NCBI GenBank assembly: GCA_016286785.1
Contig: JAEEUB010000001.1
Location: forward strand, 1 to 64,000
Origin: Candidatus Saccharimonadota bacterium
GTDB lineage: Bacteria; Patescibacteriota; Saccharimonadia; Saccharimonadales; Saccharimonadaceae
Direction: 5' to 3'
Length of the DNA stretch: 64,000 nucleotides
A program made the position numbers and the translations under genes. Below, piece after piece: positions 36,161-45,459 of this stretch. The notes below the pieces were generated by a model. The model was given only the letters and a program-made list of their open reading frames with translations, was not told the DNA's origin and searched no databases. Each line of letters starts with the position of its first letter. The first letter of the stretch is position 1.

Positions 36161-37993
36161 ATGCAAGCGTTAATTCTAGCCGCCGGCATGGGCAAGCGTC
36201 TCGGCAAGTATACGTCCGACAACACAAAATGCATGTTGAAAGTAAACGGTAAAACACTAATCGAACGCGCAATTGAAGCTCTGGTGGGCGCCGGAATTAA
36301 TAAATTAATTTTAGTCCTAGGATATAAAGGTGAAAACGTCAAGCAATTCCTTTTGCATGACTGCGATAATCCAGCAGTTAAGCAAATAAAATTAGTTTTC
36401 ATCGATAACCCTATTTATGATAAAACTAACAATATTTGCTCATTATTCTTAGCAATTGATGAATTCAAAAAAGAAGACACTATCCTCCTAGAATCTGACT
36501 TAATTTACGAACCAGAGCTAATCAAAAGAATTGTCGAAGATGAAGAACCAAATCTGGTTTCTGTGGCCAAATATGAACAGTGGATGGATGGAACCGTCGT
36601 AAAGCTCAACCAAGACACCAATAGTATTGTAGAATTTATTGAGAAAAAAGATTTCAACTATCGTGATATTGAAAAATATTATAAAACCGTCAATATCTAC
36701 AAATTTAGCAAACATTTTATCAACAAGGAATTCGTTCCTTTTCTTAAAGCCTATATTGAAGCGTATGGCGAAAACGAATATTACGAATTAATCCTTAAAA
36801 TCATTGCACATCTATCCAGAAGTAGCCTAAAAGCATTGGATGTTTCCGACTTAAAATGGTATGAAATTGACGATTCTCAAGACCTAGATATTAGTACCTG
36901 TCTCTTTTCGGAAGGCGAAACCAAACTTAATAATCTTCAAAAACGTTTTGGTGGTTATTGGCGTTTCGACGAGCTACTAGACTATTGTTATTTGGTTAAC
37001 CCATATTTCCCTACCAAAGGTTTACTTAATAAAATCAATTATTTCTCCCAAACTCTCATTTCAGAGTATCCTTCTGGGCAAAAAGTGAATTGCATTTGCG
37101 CAAGCCGTCTATTTAATGACGTAGATACTAACCACCTCGTGGTTGGTAACGGCGCCGCAGAATTAATATCAACCCTCGGTAATATTCTTACTGGTAAAAT
37201 GCTCCTTTCAAAGTCCGTCTTTAATGAATATGCTCGTTGTTTTAATAAGTGTAAACTACATAAATTAAACTTAGCGAAGACTAATTATTCATATGATATT
37301 GACGCCCTAAAAGAAGCTCTTCAAAACCATGATTGTTTGTGCATTGTAAATCCAGATAATCCTACTGGAGCTTTCATAAAAGAAAAAGATATGCTTTCTC
37401 TTTTAAACCAAGCTAAACTCCAAAACAAAACCATCATTTTCGATGAATCGTTTATTGATTTTTCCGAACCCGACAAACGCTATACTTTCATTACCGACGA
37501 TATTCTCAATTCATTCCCCAACCTAATCGTTATTAAGAGTATCAGCAAATCTTACGGAGTACCAGGTATCCGTTTGGGTGTTTTAGCTTCTAGCAACGAA
37601 GCTCTCATCCAAGAAATTAAACAGAAAATACCAGTCTGGAACATCAATTCTTACGGCGAATACTTCCTACAAATCGCCAATCTATACAAAAATGATTACA
37701 TTCTATCCTGCGATAAAATCGCCGAAGAACGAAAGCGCATGATAAAAAAGCTACAAGAAGCGCTCCCTAAAAAATGTCATGTTTACTCATCAGAAGCTAA
37801 CTTCCTAATGGTAGACCTAGGCAATATCGATTCCACAAAGTTAGCCATCGAGCTGCTAAACAAGAAGATATTCATTAAAGATCTCAAAACTAAAGATGCA
37901 TTTAAAAACAAAAACTTTATTCGCCTCGCAGTCAGAACCGATAAAGAAAACGATAAACTAATTCATGATATCGTATCAACTTTAAATATATAA
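36161..37993 (+). CDS. Cytidylyltransferase-aminotransferase fusion (LicC/PntC-like)
   Basis: Residues 1-240 form a sugar-nucleotidyltransferase-like domain (ALILAAGMGKRLG, DNTKCMLKVNGKTLIERA, DNPIYDKTNNICSL) of the LicC type that activates phosphocholine or related amino-phosph(on)ates with CTP. Residues about 255-610 are a fold-type I PLP aminotransferase/decarboxylase (NPDNPTGAFI, the Lys in SISKSYGVPGIRLG, LRxAVRT-like end FIRLAVRT). The same order is described for PntC-type enzymes that make CMP-aminoethylphosphonate. Here it probably makes a CMP-activated amino alcohol phosphate or phosphonate to decorate the surface polymer; the exact substrate is open. No phosphonate synthase (PepM) is in the window. 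Confidence 0.85.
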   Translation: MQALILAAGMGKRLGKYTSDNTKCMLKVNGKTLIERAIEALVGAGINKLILVLGYKGENVKQFLLHDCDNPAVKQIKLVFIDNPIYDKTNNICSLFLAIDEFKKEDTILLESDLIYEPELIKRIVEDEEPNLVSVAKYEQWMDGTVVKLNQDTNSIVEFIEKKDFNYRDIEKYYKTVNIYKFSKHFINKEFVPFLKAYIEAYGENEYYELILKIIAHLSRSSLKALDVSDLKWYEIDDSQDLDISTCLFSEGETKLNNLQKRFGGYWRFDELLDYCYLVNPYFPTKGLLNKINYFSQTLISEYPSGQKVNCICASRLFNDVDTNHLVVGNGAAELISTLGNILTGKMLLSKSVFNEYARCFNKCKLHKLNLAKTNYSYDIDALKEALQNHDCLCIVNPDNPTGAFIKEKDMLSLLNQAKLQNKTIIFDESFIDFSEPDKRYTFITDDILNSFPNLIVIKSISKSYGVPGIRLGVLASSNEALIQEIKQKIPVWNINSYGEYFLQIANLYKNDYILSCDKIAEERKRMIKKLQEALPKKCHVYSSEANFLMVDLGNIDSTKLAIELLNKKIFIKDLKTKDAFKNKNFIRLAVRTDKENDKLIHDIVSTLNI

Positions 37994-38015
37994 ATACAAC
38001 TTAGACTAAACAAGC

Positions 38016-40211
38016 TTAATCTATAATTATGTCAAGGAATGCTTGCCATGAGTGACGTTTATTCAGAAGCCTCTGTGCTGATTTTGCTAGTTTACTTAGT
38101 TTTTTAGGATTCTTCGAGATCTCATTAATACGCTCAATATATTCTTTAGGATTCTTATAATCCTCCACTAAGATCCCGGTCTTTTCGTTCTGCACAAACT
38201 CACCCACTCCCCCATCGTTACTTGCCAAAATTGGTATTCCAGCCGCTGCCGCTTCCAAAACAACATTTGGCATACCATCAGATAACGAAGTATATAATAA
38301 TAAATCATATTCAAAAATCGGAAGTGACTCAAATCCATTATATACTCCACAATATTTTAATGCCGGAATATCATCAAATATATCTTTATTGACAGTTTTA
38401 TCAATTTCACCATAGACGTCTATTGTTACCTTATTTTCGTCCAAACGCTTTCCTATTTCTGCCACCAATTCCGGCATTTTCACCGAAGTTACACGACCAG
38501 CCCAAAGAATCTTAATCTTTCCTTCTTCTACCAATTCTTCGTGCGGAGAGACAACTTCCATGTCTTTAATTGGTTGATATAGTACTTTTATCTTCTTTTC
38601 ATCAAAAGCATTTACATCTATCAAATAATCCTTCATATTCTGATTGTCAGTAAAAATATATCTAACCGCCGAATAAATATCAAATAAACGAGGATTAGCA
38701 TACGATTCTACAGCCTCAAAATTACTTCCCTCAATATATCCCCATGCAAAAATTGATACATCTAAACGATATTCCGCTTCAATCAGCTTTTTATGCTTCT
38801 TAATCCATAGATATCCAAAATCAGAATTTATTATATGTAATTTATTGCATTGCAGTTGGACTATCAGTCTTGACATTAATTCATCTCTCGCTTCATCAGA
38901 CCAAAGCTCGGCGGCCACATTTCCATAATCAATGAAATCGACACAATCCGGAAGTTTATCGGCCCAAGTGTTTTTTACTGGCAACGTAGAAATAACCGCA
39001 AAATGCCATTCGGGATGCTTTTCTTTTAGAGCTTCAATATAATTGAATAATACTTTATCCGCACCACCACGCACTACCCATGGCACAATAAAAACATAAT
39101 CCGGTTTCTTTTTAACCATTTTTGCCAATCTGCAAAAAGCTTCACCAATTAATGATTGTGCGTCTGCTTCGTATAAAGTAGCATCTATAAGCAATTGCTT
39201 ATATGGATATAATAGAGGTTCGGTATGGTTTGCAGCTACCCACTCCTTTATCACCCAGTCCGGCACTATCGTTTTAAAGCTGCCTATTTGCGAATCGTCT
39301 TTCGGCAAACGACCCATCGTCCACAACGTAAACTTTGCTACGGGCGTAATGAAAAAATTCAGATATTTATTATTTCTAATTCCCTTGTATACCCTTCTCG
39401 CCGTCCATTTCTTTTTAGCTTGATCTTCGTCTTGCTCCGCTTCTGCACGTTTTAGTCTCTCATCCATTTCCGGTGTCGGCACAGTAGCCATCTGCTTCAA
39501 ATCAAACAAATCCATGGCGGGTATCACTACCCCATCATTATTTCCAGACGATAATCTCGAGTTTTCCGAACGACGATAAAAAAGTACCGTATTACCCGCA
39601 ATTCTATGCGGGATATTCTTTTGAATAGTATCGATATTAAAAATCCAATCCTCATGACCATAACCAATACCTAACCTTCTATATGGAGTCGAAATAAAAA
39701 CACTGCGCCTCGCAAGTGAGACAGAGCACCATAAATTTCCACTAGCCAGTATAGTAGCTTCTTCTTTAGGTAATCTTGAGTTGCGTTGAATTGTTAAAAT
39801 GTTAGGCTGATCCATCCCAAATGTTAAAATTGCTTCCGGATGCACGATAATATCTTTTTTTGATTTCTTCACTAGTTTTAAAGCTTCCAAGAACCAATTT
39901 GGAGAAATCAAATCATCCCCATCCATAAACGCAATCATATCGCCCCGTGCTTTATTGGCGGCGAAGTTCCTGGAAGAACCAGTATCACCAAAACTATTCT
40001 GAAAAATCCTAATTCTTTTATCACTCTTATATCTATCCAAATAGTTAATCGTTGCATTATCCCCATTATCAACATGGATAACAATCTCATAACCATATCC
40101 AGATTTTTCTACCCTATCCAACGCTTCAAAAATACTCATCATTGTTTTGTGTAATATTAGGCCCTCAGTATGTGTAGTTATCGCAACGGTTAAATCAATC
40201 TTTTTCTTCAT
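38016..40211 (-). CDS. Bifunctional glycosyltransferase, GT2 plus GT4
   Basis: 731 aa. The N-terminal 230 residues are GT-A/GT2 (LTVAITTHTEG, HVDNGDNAT, SSRNFAANKA, AFMDGDDLI). The region from about 360 is GT-B/GT4: VPWVVRGGADKVLFNY, ILWAGRVTSVKMPELVAEI, and the donor-site SDGMPNVVLEAAAAGIPILAS. The two catalytic domains could add two different sugars in turn. It follows the GT2 gene at 40208 with an ATGA overlap and converges on the cytidylyltransferase fusion with a 22-nt gap. Confidence 0.9.
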   Translation of the reverse strand: MKKKIDLTVAITTHTEGLILHKTMMSIFEALDRVEKSGYGYEIVIHVDNGDNATINYLDRYKSDKRIRIFQNSFGDTGSSRNFAANKARGDMIAFMDGDDLISPNWFLEALKLVKKSKKDIIVHPEAILTFGMDQPNILTIQRNSRLPKEEATILASGNLWCSVSLARRSVFISTPYRRLGIGYGHEDWIFNIDTIQKNIPHRIAGNTVLFYRRSENSRLSSGNNDGVVIPAMDLFDLKQMATVPTPEMDERLKRAEAEQDEDQAKKKWTARRVYKGIRNNKYLNFFITPVAKFTLWTMGRLPKDDSQIGSFKTIVPDWVIKEWVAANHTEPLLYPYKQLLIDATLYEADAQSLIGEAFCRLAKMVKKKPDYVFIVPWVVRGGADKVLFNYIEALKEKHPEWHFAVISTLPVKNTWADKLPDCVDFIDYGNVAAELWSDEARDELMSRLIVQLQCNKLHIINSDFGYLWIKKHKKLIEAEYRLDVSIFAWGYIEGSNFEAVESYANPRLFDIYSAVRYIFTDNQNMKDYLIDVNAFDEKKIKVLYQPIKDMEVVSPHEELVEEGKIKILWAGRVTSVKMPELVAEIGKRLDENKVTIDVYGEIDKTVNKDIFDDIPALKYCGVYNGFESLPIFEYDLLLYTSLSDGMPNVVLEAAAAGIPILASNDGGVGEFVQNEKTGILVEDYKNPKEYIERINEISKNPKKLSKLAKSAQRLLNKRHSWQAFLDIIID

Positions 40212-41158
40212 TTCAGTTTCTCCATCATTCTCTTAAGTTTCCTTCTTATTTTACTTCGCCTCGTTTCACTTAAGATTGCAATCTCAGTTTTCAGCTTTTC
40301 ATTATCCGCCATTAAGTCTTCATTATACTTCGTTAATCTTTCTATTTCCTCATTCAAACTATAATATTGTTTATCTAGCCAATCCTTCCCCTCTTGTAGC
40401 TCTGCTAGTACCTCGAATAACTGCCGAATAATATCCATATGATATTCATCAAACACCCCACCATACCGTTTTATTAATTCTTCCCTAAAAATTTTATCGT
40501 CTTCTTTTTTACCAATATGCGACAATGATGTTTCAACTTGCCTATAATAGAACAAAGGTTCTTCGACTAATCCCAATTTCCAATTATTCTTCAACATAGC
40601 ATTCCATCTATTCCAATCGTATCGAGTCCTCATCGGCCAATTTAGATTTAAGCCTTCCAAAGCCTCTCGTCGCATCAAAGAAGACCCTAACATATTGCAA
40701 GATACAAGCATATATGGGAATTTCATAGTATTTTTGTCGTACTTTTTCTCGTAATAATAATCGCTTGGATTATCGCGAAACAATCGCAAATTTGTGCACA
40801 CAGCGCCATATGAAGGATGCTTATCTAAAAACTTTACTGTTTTTTCAAGAAAAGTCGGGTCCAAAACATCGTCACCACAAAAATCTATTATATACTTATT
40901 TTTCATCAGTTCATCACACTGCCTACGACGTTTCGGACTTCCAAGATTCGTTTTGTATAAACGTTTTTCTGAAATTTTGTCATATTCTATCGACTGTAAC
41001 TTTTCTCTCGTAAATCCATCATTAGAACCATCGTCAATCAATATAACTTCAAAATCTTGAAAAGTTTGTTTTCTTAATGACTCAATAGCGTCGTCAACAA
41101 ACTCTCCCTGGTTATAGGCAAGTAAAGCAACACCAACCTTTGGTTTTTTCTTCTCCAT
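40208..41158 (-). CDS. GT2 glycosyltransferase with C-terminal coiled coil
   Basis: 316 aa: VGVALLAYNQGEFVDDAI, LIDDGSNDG, RRRQCDELM and DFCGDDVLDPTF mark family 2. The last 60 residues form a heptad-rich coiled coil (EEIERLTKYNEDLMADNEKL) ending in a basic tail, likely for oligomerisation or membrane contact. Leaderless start: TATAAT (41166-41171) ends 7 nt before the ATG. It heads a two-gene operon with the GT2-GT4 fusion and is divergent from the nitroreductase gene across 39 bp. Confidence 0.88.
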   Translation of the reverse strand: MEKKKPKVGVALLAYNQGEFVDDAIESLRKQTFQDFEVILIDDGSNDGFTREKLQSIEYDKISEKRLYKTNLGSPKRRRQCDELMKNKYIIDFCGDDVLDPTFLEKTVKFLDKHPSYGAVCTNLRLFRDNPSDYYYEKKYDKNTMKFPYMLVSCNMLGSSLMRREALEGLNLNWPMRTRYDWNRWNAMLKNNWKLGLVEEPLFYYRQVETSLSHIGKKEDDKIFREELIKRYGGVFDEYHMDIIRQLFEVLAELQEGKDWLDKQYYSLNEEIERLTKYNEDLMADNEKLKTEIAILSETRRSKIRRKLKRMMEKLK

Positions 41159-41197
41159 TGTTTACATTATAACACACCAATATGATATAATTACGTA

Positions 41198-41737
41198 ATG
41201 GAAAATGATATATATCAAGAAAGATATTTAAAACATCAACTAGATAAAAAAGAAGAACTCATAAAGATTATGAAGGAACGTCACTCGAATCGTCGTTTTG
41301 ATGATAAGCCAATACCACAAGAAATAATCGATGAGTTAATTTCCGTCGTAGAATTGGCCCCTTCAAGTTGTGATCGTAAAGCAATCAAAGTCGAAGTTAT
41401 AACCGATCGAGACAAAAAAGCACTTCTTGGAGGAATTCTAGTTGGTGGAGTAGGTTGGATTCATAGAGCACCAGCCATCTTGCTAATTACGGCAGATCCC
41501 AAAGCTTACAAAGCCGAAGGTGAAATAAAGTTTATGCCTTATCTAGATGGCGGAGTCGTTTCTCAGCAACTTGCACTTACTGCCACTTCACTCGGAATTC
41601 ACGGCTGTTTTGCCAATCCGAATATTAGAGATTTTAATGTAGATCATTACCACAAAATTTTTGGTCCAAATATCCTTACGATGGCATTCGCTATCGGATA
41701 TCCTATCGAAGAAGACTCATCCGATAAAGAAAAATAG
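41198..41737 (+). CDS. Nitroreductase-family flavoprotein
   Basis: 179 aa with the family pattern ERHSNRRFDDKPIPQEIIDELI near the start, LAPSSCDRKA in the FMN-binding region and a Gly-rich TATSLGIHGCF helix cap. Members reduce nitro compounds, quinones or flavins with NAD(P)H; the natural substrate cannot be told. Leaderless start: TATAAT (41186-41191) ends 6 nt before the ATG. It lies inside the glycan locus without an obvious link to it and its last 35 nt overlap the convergent SLH gene. Confidence 0.88.
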   Translation: MENDIYQERYLKHQLDKKEELIKIMKERHSNRRFDDKPIPQEIIDELISVVELAPSSCDRKAIKVEVITDRDKKALLGGILVGGVGWIHRAPAILLITADPKAYKAEGEIKFMPYLDGGVVSQQLALTATSLGIHGCFANPNIRDFNVDHYHKIFGPNILTMAFAIGYPIEEDSSDKEK

Positions 41738-43412
41738 CAATCTGTCGTCTTGTAATTATTACACCGTCTGCAAATTCACCTTCTCTGGCGTAATACTTTG
41801 TTATTCCTTTAGTGTAAGCCCAGTTTATAGCATTCGCCATTTCAATATTGCTTGGTAAATCTTCCAAATTACTATCATAAGCCAACGGTTCATCTTCGTA
41901 TCTCCATAAGAATATCGCAACTTCTCTTCTAGTTATCTGCATATATGGTGCATATTCACCAGGCGAACTATAGTATTTTGTAGTACCGTTGTTGTAAGCC
42001 CAAATAATAGCCTTTGTTCCCAACTCATCATTAACTGATAAATCTTCAAATATTTCACTAGCATTTGAAATATCAACATCTGGTGAACCAGCAAGTCTCC
42101 ATAAGAATATCGCAACTTCTCTTCTAGTTATCTGCATATATGGTGCATATTCACCAGGCGAACTATAGTATTTTGTAATACCGTTGTTGTAAGCCCAATC
42201 AATCGCTAACCGGCCATAGTAGTCATCTGGTAAATCATTAAAAGTCTCATCAGCATCAACTGGTATATCATTTAATAAATACAATGCCAAGGCCGTCTCA
42301 CCTCTCGATAATAATCCTGGCGTTTCCTTATCGACAGTTTCTAATATATTATCAATATCATCAACCTTCTTATCGGGATATTTATTTTGAAATCTAATTA
42401 AGAATTTGTTTAATTGTGCAGTGTCAACTTTTGTATCGGGAGAAAACTCACCCCTTTTGGAATAATAATTCGTTATACCATTTTCATACATCCATCTTAT
42501 AGCTTCAGCACTAAGATTGTCTTCTGGCATATCACAAAAGATATCACAACCAGAAAGTTCATCCTCGTCGGTTATTCCACCAAACCAATCCTCAAATAGC
42601 TTATAAAAATTCAAGTTTCCATACGCATTACAACCATCACTCCATCCACTAAGTGTTGCTGCATTTGGCTGATAAGGCGTATAACGATACAATGCAGAAG
42701 TCGCCAAATTTCTAATATTCACCACCGAACCACCACAAGAAGCTGACGGATTATATTGTACATAGTTGTTTCCAAGCGGATAATTTGTCCATCCTCCATT
42801 AAGTACGGTTCTAAATAGTGCAGCTGCATTTCGAATCTGATTTTTTAATCCATAATACTCCGATGAGCATGCCGCCGTATCAGGACATCCGTAACCAGTA
42901 GCCGATCTATACTGCTGACTATGCGGGAAAGTGTCTGTTACTAAACTTTGCTCTTTTTCAAGCAGTACCAATAAAACCTGCGGATTAATTCGATAATCCT
43001 GCGCCGCTTGATAAATTATATGAGCAGCCGTCCCACCATCAAATACTTCATCTGCCATACATACGAAATGACCATCTCTTACGTGCCAAGTTCTAGGTGG
43101 AGATATCTCCGAGAAATAAGAGACCTTATCTCCAGCCGTATATCTTCCAAGACTCGTATCCCAACAAGAATTCTTAGATTCGAGAAAAGACTGAATCTGA
43201 GATTCACTCATTGAATCATAATTACTCATCTGAAAATCCGAAATAATATAACCCGGATCAAATGCAGATACATTTGCCGCACCTGCATCATTATTTAATA
43301 TTTCGTGTTTTTGCGCCAAAATAGTAAAACTAAATACAGCAACAAAAACCCCACCCACTAGATACCATATTCTTTTATCTCGTCGCTTTATTATACTATG
43401 CTTTATACTCAT
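41703..43412 (-). CDS. Cell-wall protein: lysozyme-like domain plus four SLH-type repeats
   Basis: 569 aa. A membrane anchor or uncleaved signal (residues 17-35) is followed by a region with SFLESKNSCW, INPQVLLVLLEKEQSLV and ATGYGCPD, resembling lysozyme-like/glucosaminidase-like wall proteins of actinobacterial type. From about residue 300 come four SLH-like units, each with AI.WAY.NGITKYYS..GE(Y/F)AP...ITRREVAIFLWR. SLH units bind secondary cell-wall polymer, so the protein may hold on to the glycan made by this locus. Units 2 and 3 are nearly identical in DNA. Its stop is 35 nt inside the nitroreductase gene. Confidence 0.85.
   Translation of the reverse strand: MSIKHSIIKRRDKRIWYLVGGVFVAVFSFTILAQKHEILNNDAGAANVSAFDPGYIISDFQMSNYDSMSESQIQSFLESKNSCWDTSLGRYTAGDKVSYFSEISPPRTWHVRDGHFVCMADEVFDGGTAAHIIYQAAQDYRINPQVLLVLLEKEQSLVTDTFPHSQQYRSATGYGCPDTAACSSEYYGLKNQIRNAAALFRTVLNGGWTNYPLGNNYVQYNPSASCGGSVVNIRNLATSALYRYTPYQPNAATLSGWSDGCNAYGNLNFYKLFEDWFGGITDEDELSGCDIFCDMPEDNLSAEAIRWMYENGITNYYSKRGEFSPDTKVDTAQLNKFLIRFQNKYPDKKVDDIDNILETVDKETPGLLSRGETALALYLLNDIPVDADETFNDLPDDYYGRLAIDWAYNNGITKYYSSPGEYAPYMQITRREVAIFLWRLAGSPDVDISNASEIFEDLSVNDELGTKAIIWAYNNGTTKYYSSPGEYAPYMQITRREVAIFLWRYEDEPLAYDSNLEDLPSNIEMANAINWAYTKGITKYYAREGEFADGVIITRRQIAIFLYRMSLLR
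41901..42003 (-). repeat. Direct repeat copy A (SLH unit)
   Basis: 103 nt that differ from 42096-42198 at a single base, with a 195-nt (65-codon) period. The one change gives Thr versus Ile (NNGTTKYY / NNGITKYY). Indicates a recent duplication or gene conversion within the SLH gene. Confidence 0.95.
42096..42198 (-). repeat. Direct repeat copy B (SLH unit)
   Basis: Partner of 41901-42003; identical at 102 of 103 positions. The rest of the unit between the copies has diverged, so identity is concentrated at the motif that faces the polymer. Confidence 0.95.
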
Positions 43413-43969
43413 TAGATTTCAACCTCACCTTTTATAATTCCGCTCTTTTCACCCGACGTTATTCTTATTTCAATCCCATAAGCCCCAGTTCCAACATTCG
43501 AAACAGGAACATCAAATCCTTCACAAGTAGCCGTAGAAGCTGAGTTTACAATATTAGCACTCTCATCATAAACTGTATCCCCATTACTCATTAAATTTAA
43601 AACACAAATACCATCACTTAAATATTGATCAATATTTACTCTAATAGCAATTTTGTCATTTAAAACCCCAGCATAAGTCACCGATCCAGATAATTCTTCA
43701 CTTAGATTTGGATCATCACCTTCATATTGTATTACTTTCTTGTCATCAACCTCATCATTGTTTTCTTCCGTAATATTATCTATTACTTCTTCTTTTTCTT
43801 TCTTCTTTTCTTCGCTAATAGTCTGTTCCTGTTCTTCTTGCTCATTGGGCTTATTATTAAAATAATTATCCCAAACTAAATAACAAACTATAGAAGCAGC
43901 AATTAGAAGTATTAAAATAATTAACCATGAAATCCATTTTTTACTGCGTCTACGTTTTTTTGATATCAT
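43412..43969 (-). CDS. Membrane-anchored protein with acidic linker, unknown function
   Basis: 185 aa: a basic N-terminus (MISKKRRRSKKW), one membrane helix (about 14-34), a long Glu/Lys/Asn linker (35-85) and an extracytoplasmic beta-rich domain of about 95 residues with two cysteines (GICVL, ATCEGF) that could pair. I recognise no family. Its stop meets the ATG of the SLH wall protein (1-nt overlap), so it is probably made with it and may assist it at the cell surface. Confidence 0.72.
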   Translation of the reverse strand: MISKKRRRSKKWISWLIILILLIAASIVCYLVWDNYFNNKPNEQEEQEQTISEEKKKEKEEVIDNITEENNDEVDDKKVIQYEGDDPNLSEELSGSVTYAGVLNDKIAIRVNIDQYLSDGICVLNLMSNGDTVYDESANIVNSASTATCEGFDVPVSNVGTGAYGIEIRITSGEKSGIIKGEVEI

Positions 43970-44019
43970 TACAAAATTCCTATTATTATCATACCATAAC
44001 CCTTATAAAAGAAAAGATA

Positions 44020-45345
44020 TTATAAGAAGTTTACGGAGTTTTCTAAACCCACACCATATTCTCGTTCAAAGAAATCATACCTCTTCATTATCCATTCAAT
44101 CATCTCATTTACCTCCTTATAATAATCACCTTTATCCCACTTTTCATTATCTATCTCTGCAACTTTAGCTATTTCTTCTGCTTGCTTCCTCACACGAGTT
44201 ACATATTCCACTTTGCGGCCAGACATTTTTCGTTGAAACTCTGCTTTAATCACGTCAATAAACTCAGGTATTTCCGTTAATCTAAACATTATCTCAGAAA
44301 GAAAACCACTTCCACTAGTTACATCATCGCTTGATTCTCTTTCATATTCTTCTCTTAATGGCAATTCTCGTTTTCTTACCATAGTTTCTTCCGTAGAATA
44401 AAAAACCACTCCAATCCAATTACCCCAATTCTTATTACAAAAAGCCAAATCAAAATCCCATCCGGGACCAACGTGAATTTTATCATTAAATCCATCTTTA
44501 TAAAAATAAAAACTAGTCCAGTAAGCATCTGGATTAACCGAAAATTCAGAAAGTAAATAATAATCAGCCCATGAATTAACATCAATTAGCTTTTCAATCT
44601 CTGTGTAATCTTTTTTCGAAACAGCATCTTCAAGCTTGTTATATGTGACCATAAAATCGCTTACCGCTATTTCTCTTTTATCCTCATCTAACACATCTTT
44701 TACTACTAATATATCGCCATTACTAGTTACATAATAATCTTCCCCAAGACCATAAATATTATCAAGTTCCACTAATATACCCATGGAATCTTTTAGATTA
44801 ACAGAGTTTTTACTGATTTCAATTGCATTAGTTAAAAAATATAGCCCCTCATATTCTCCATTTATATATAGCTCCGTAAAGCTACCCCTAAAAGAATAAT
44901 CAATCTCAAGCATTGTTTCCAAATCAAAAGCTATTGCATTTCTAATATACGCATCGTCTAACTCATTGTTTAATAGATACCACTTCCTCGCCTCCCCCAT
45001 CCCAAACATATCCACTTTATTCTCAAACTTTATCTGAAAAGGTTTTTTCTCTTGTACCCAAGTACCATTCCCCCTCCCCTTCACCTCCACTCCACCATAT
45101 TCCAAAATTTCACCACCATTATATATTTGTAAATCATTCCCCTCATACTTCGTTTCTTTAGAACCACTCTTGATTTCATCCAGGCTCACCCCATTTAAAT
45201 CAATATTAATCCTTGGTACCCCTCTGTCTGGAAATCTATTGTATAAAGCATTGTCTATAATTCCCTTAATCAAAAACCCGACCGCCGTCGAAATCACCAA
45301 AAAAAACCCAATCCAAACAGCCACCCACCTTCCCTTATTATTCAT
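44020..45345 (-). CDS. CotH-like protein kinase family, membrane-anchored
   Basis: 441 aa with an N-terminal membrane helix (about 7-28) and a CotH-type domain: VKGRGNGTWVQEKKPFQIKF (with the conserved KKP..IKF), KWYLLNNELDDAYIRN, YINGEYEGLYFLTNAIEI and the metal-site-like GPGWDFDLAF. CotH proteins are atypical secreted kinases, first known from Bacillus spore coats; here a surface protein or glycan would be the target. Leaderless start: TAAAAT (45352-45357) ends 6 nt before the ATG. A separate transcription unit next to the wall-protein pair. Confidence 0.85.
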   Translation of the reverse strand: MNNKGRWVAVWIGFFLVISTAVGFLIKGIIDNALYNRFPDRGVPRINIDLNGVSLDEIKSGSKETKYEGNDLQIYNGGEILEYGGVEVKGRGNGTWVQEKKPFQIKFENKVDMFGMGEARKWYLLNNELDDAYIRNAIAFDLETMLEIDYSFRGSFTELYINGEYEGLYFLTNAIEISKNSVNLKDSMGILVELDNIYGLGEDYYVTSNGDILVVKDVLDEDKREIAVSDFMVTYNKLEDAVSKKDYTEIEKLIDVNSWADYYLLSEFSVNPDAYWTSFYFYKDGFNDKIHVGPGWDFDLAFCNKNWGNWIGVVFYSTEETMVRKRELPLREEYERESSDDVTSGSGFLSEIMFRLTEIPEFIDVIKAEFQRKMSGRKVEYVTRVRKQAEEIAKVAEIDNEKWDKGDYYKEVNEMIEWIMKRYDFFEREYGVGLENSVNFL

Positions 45346-45459
45346 GTCTATATTTTACCATATTATCTTAGATCAAAATCAACCACTAGAAACCAAAAAT
45401 CAAACATAATCAACCAGTTAGCCTACCATGTGCCAAGTTCTAATCCCAAACCAGTTGGT

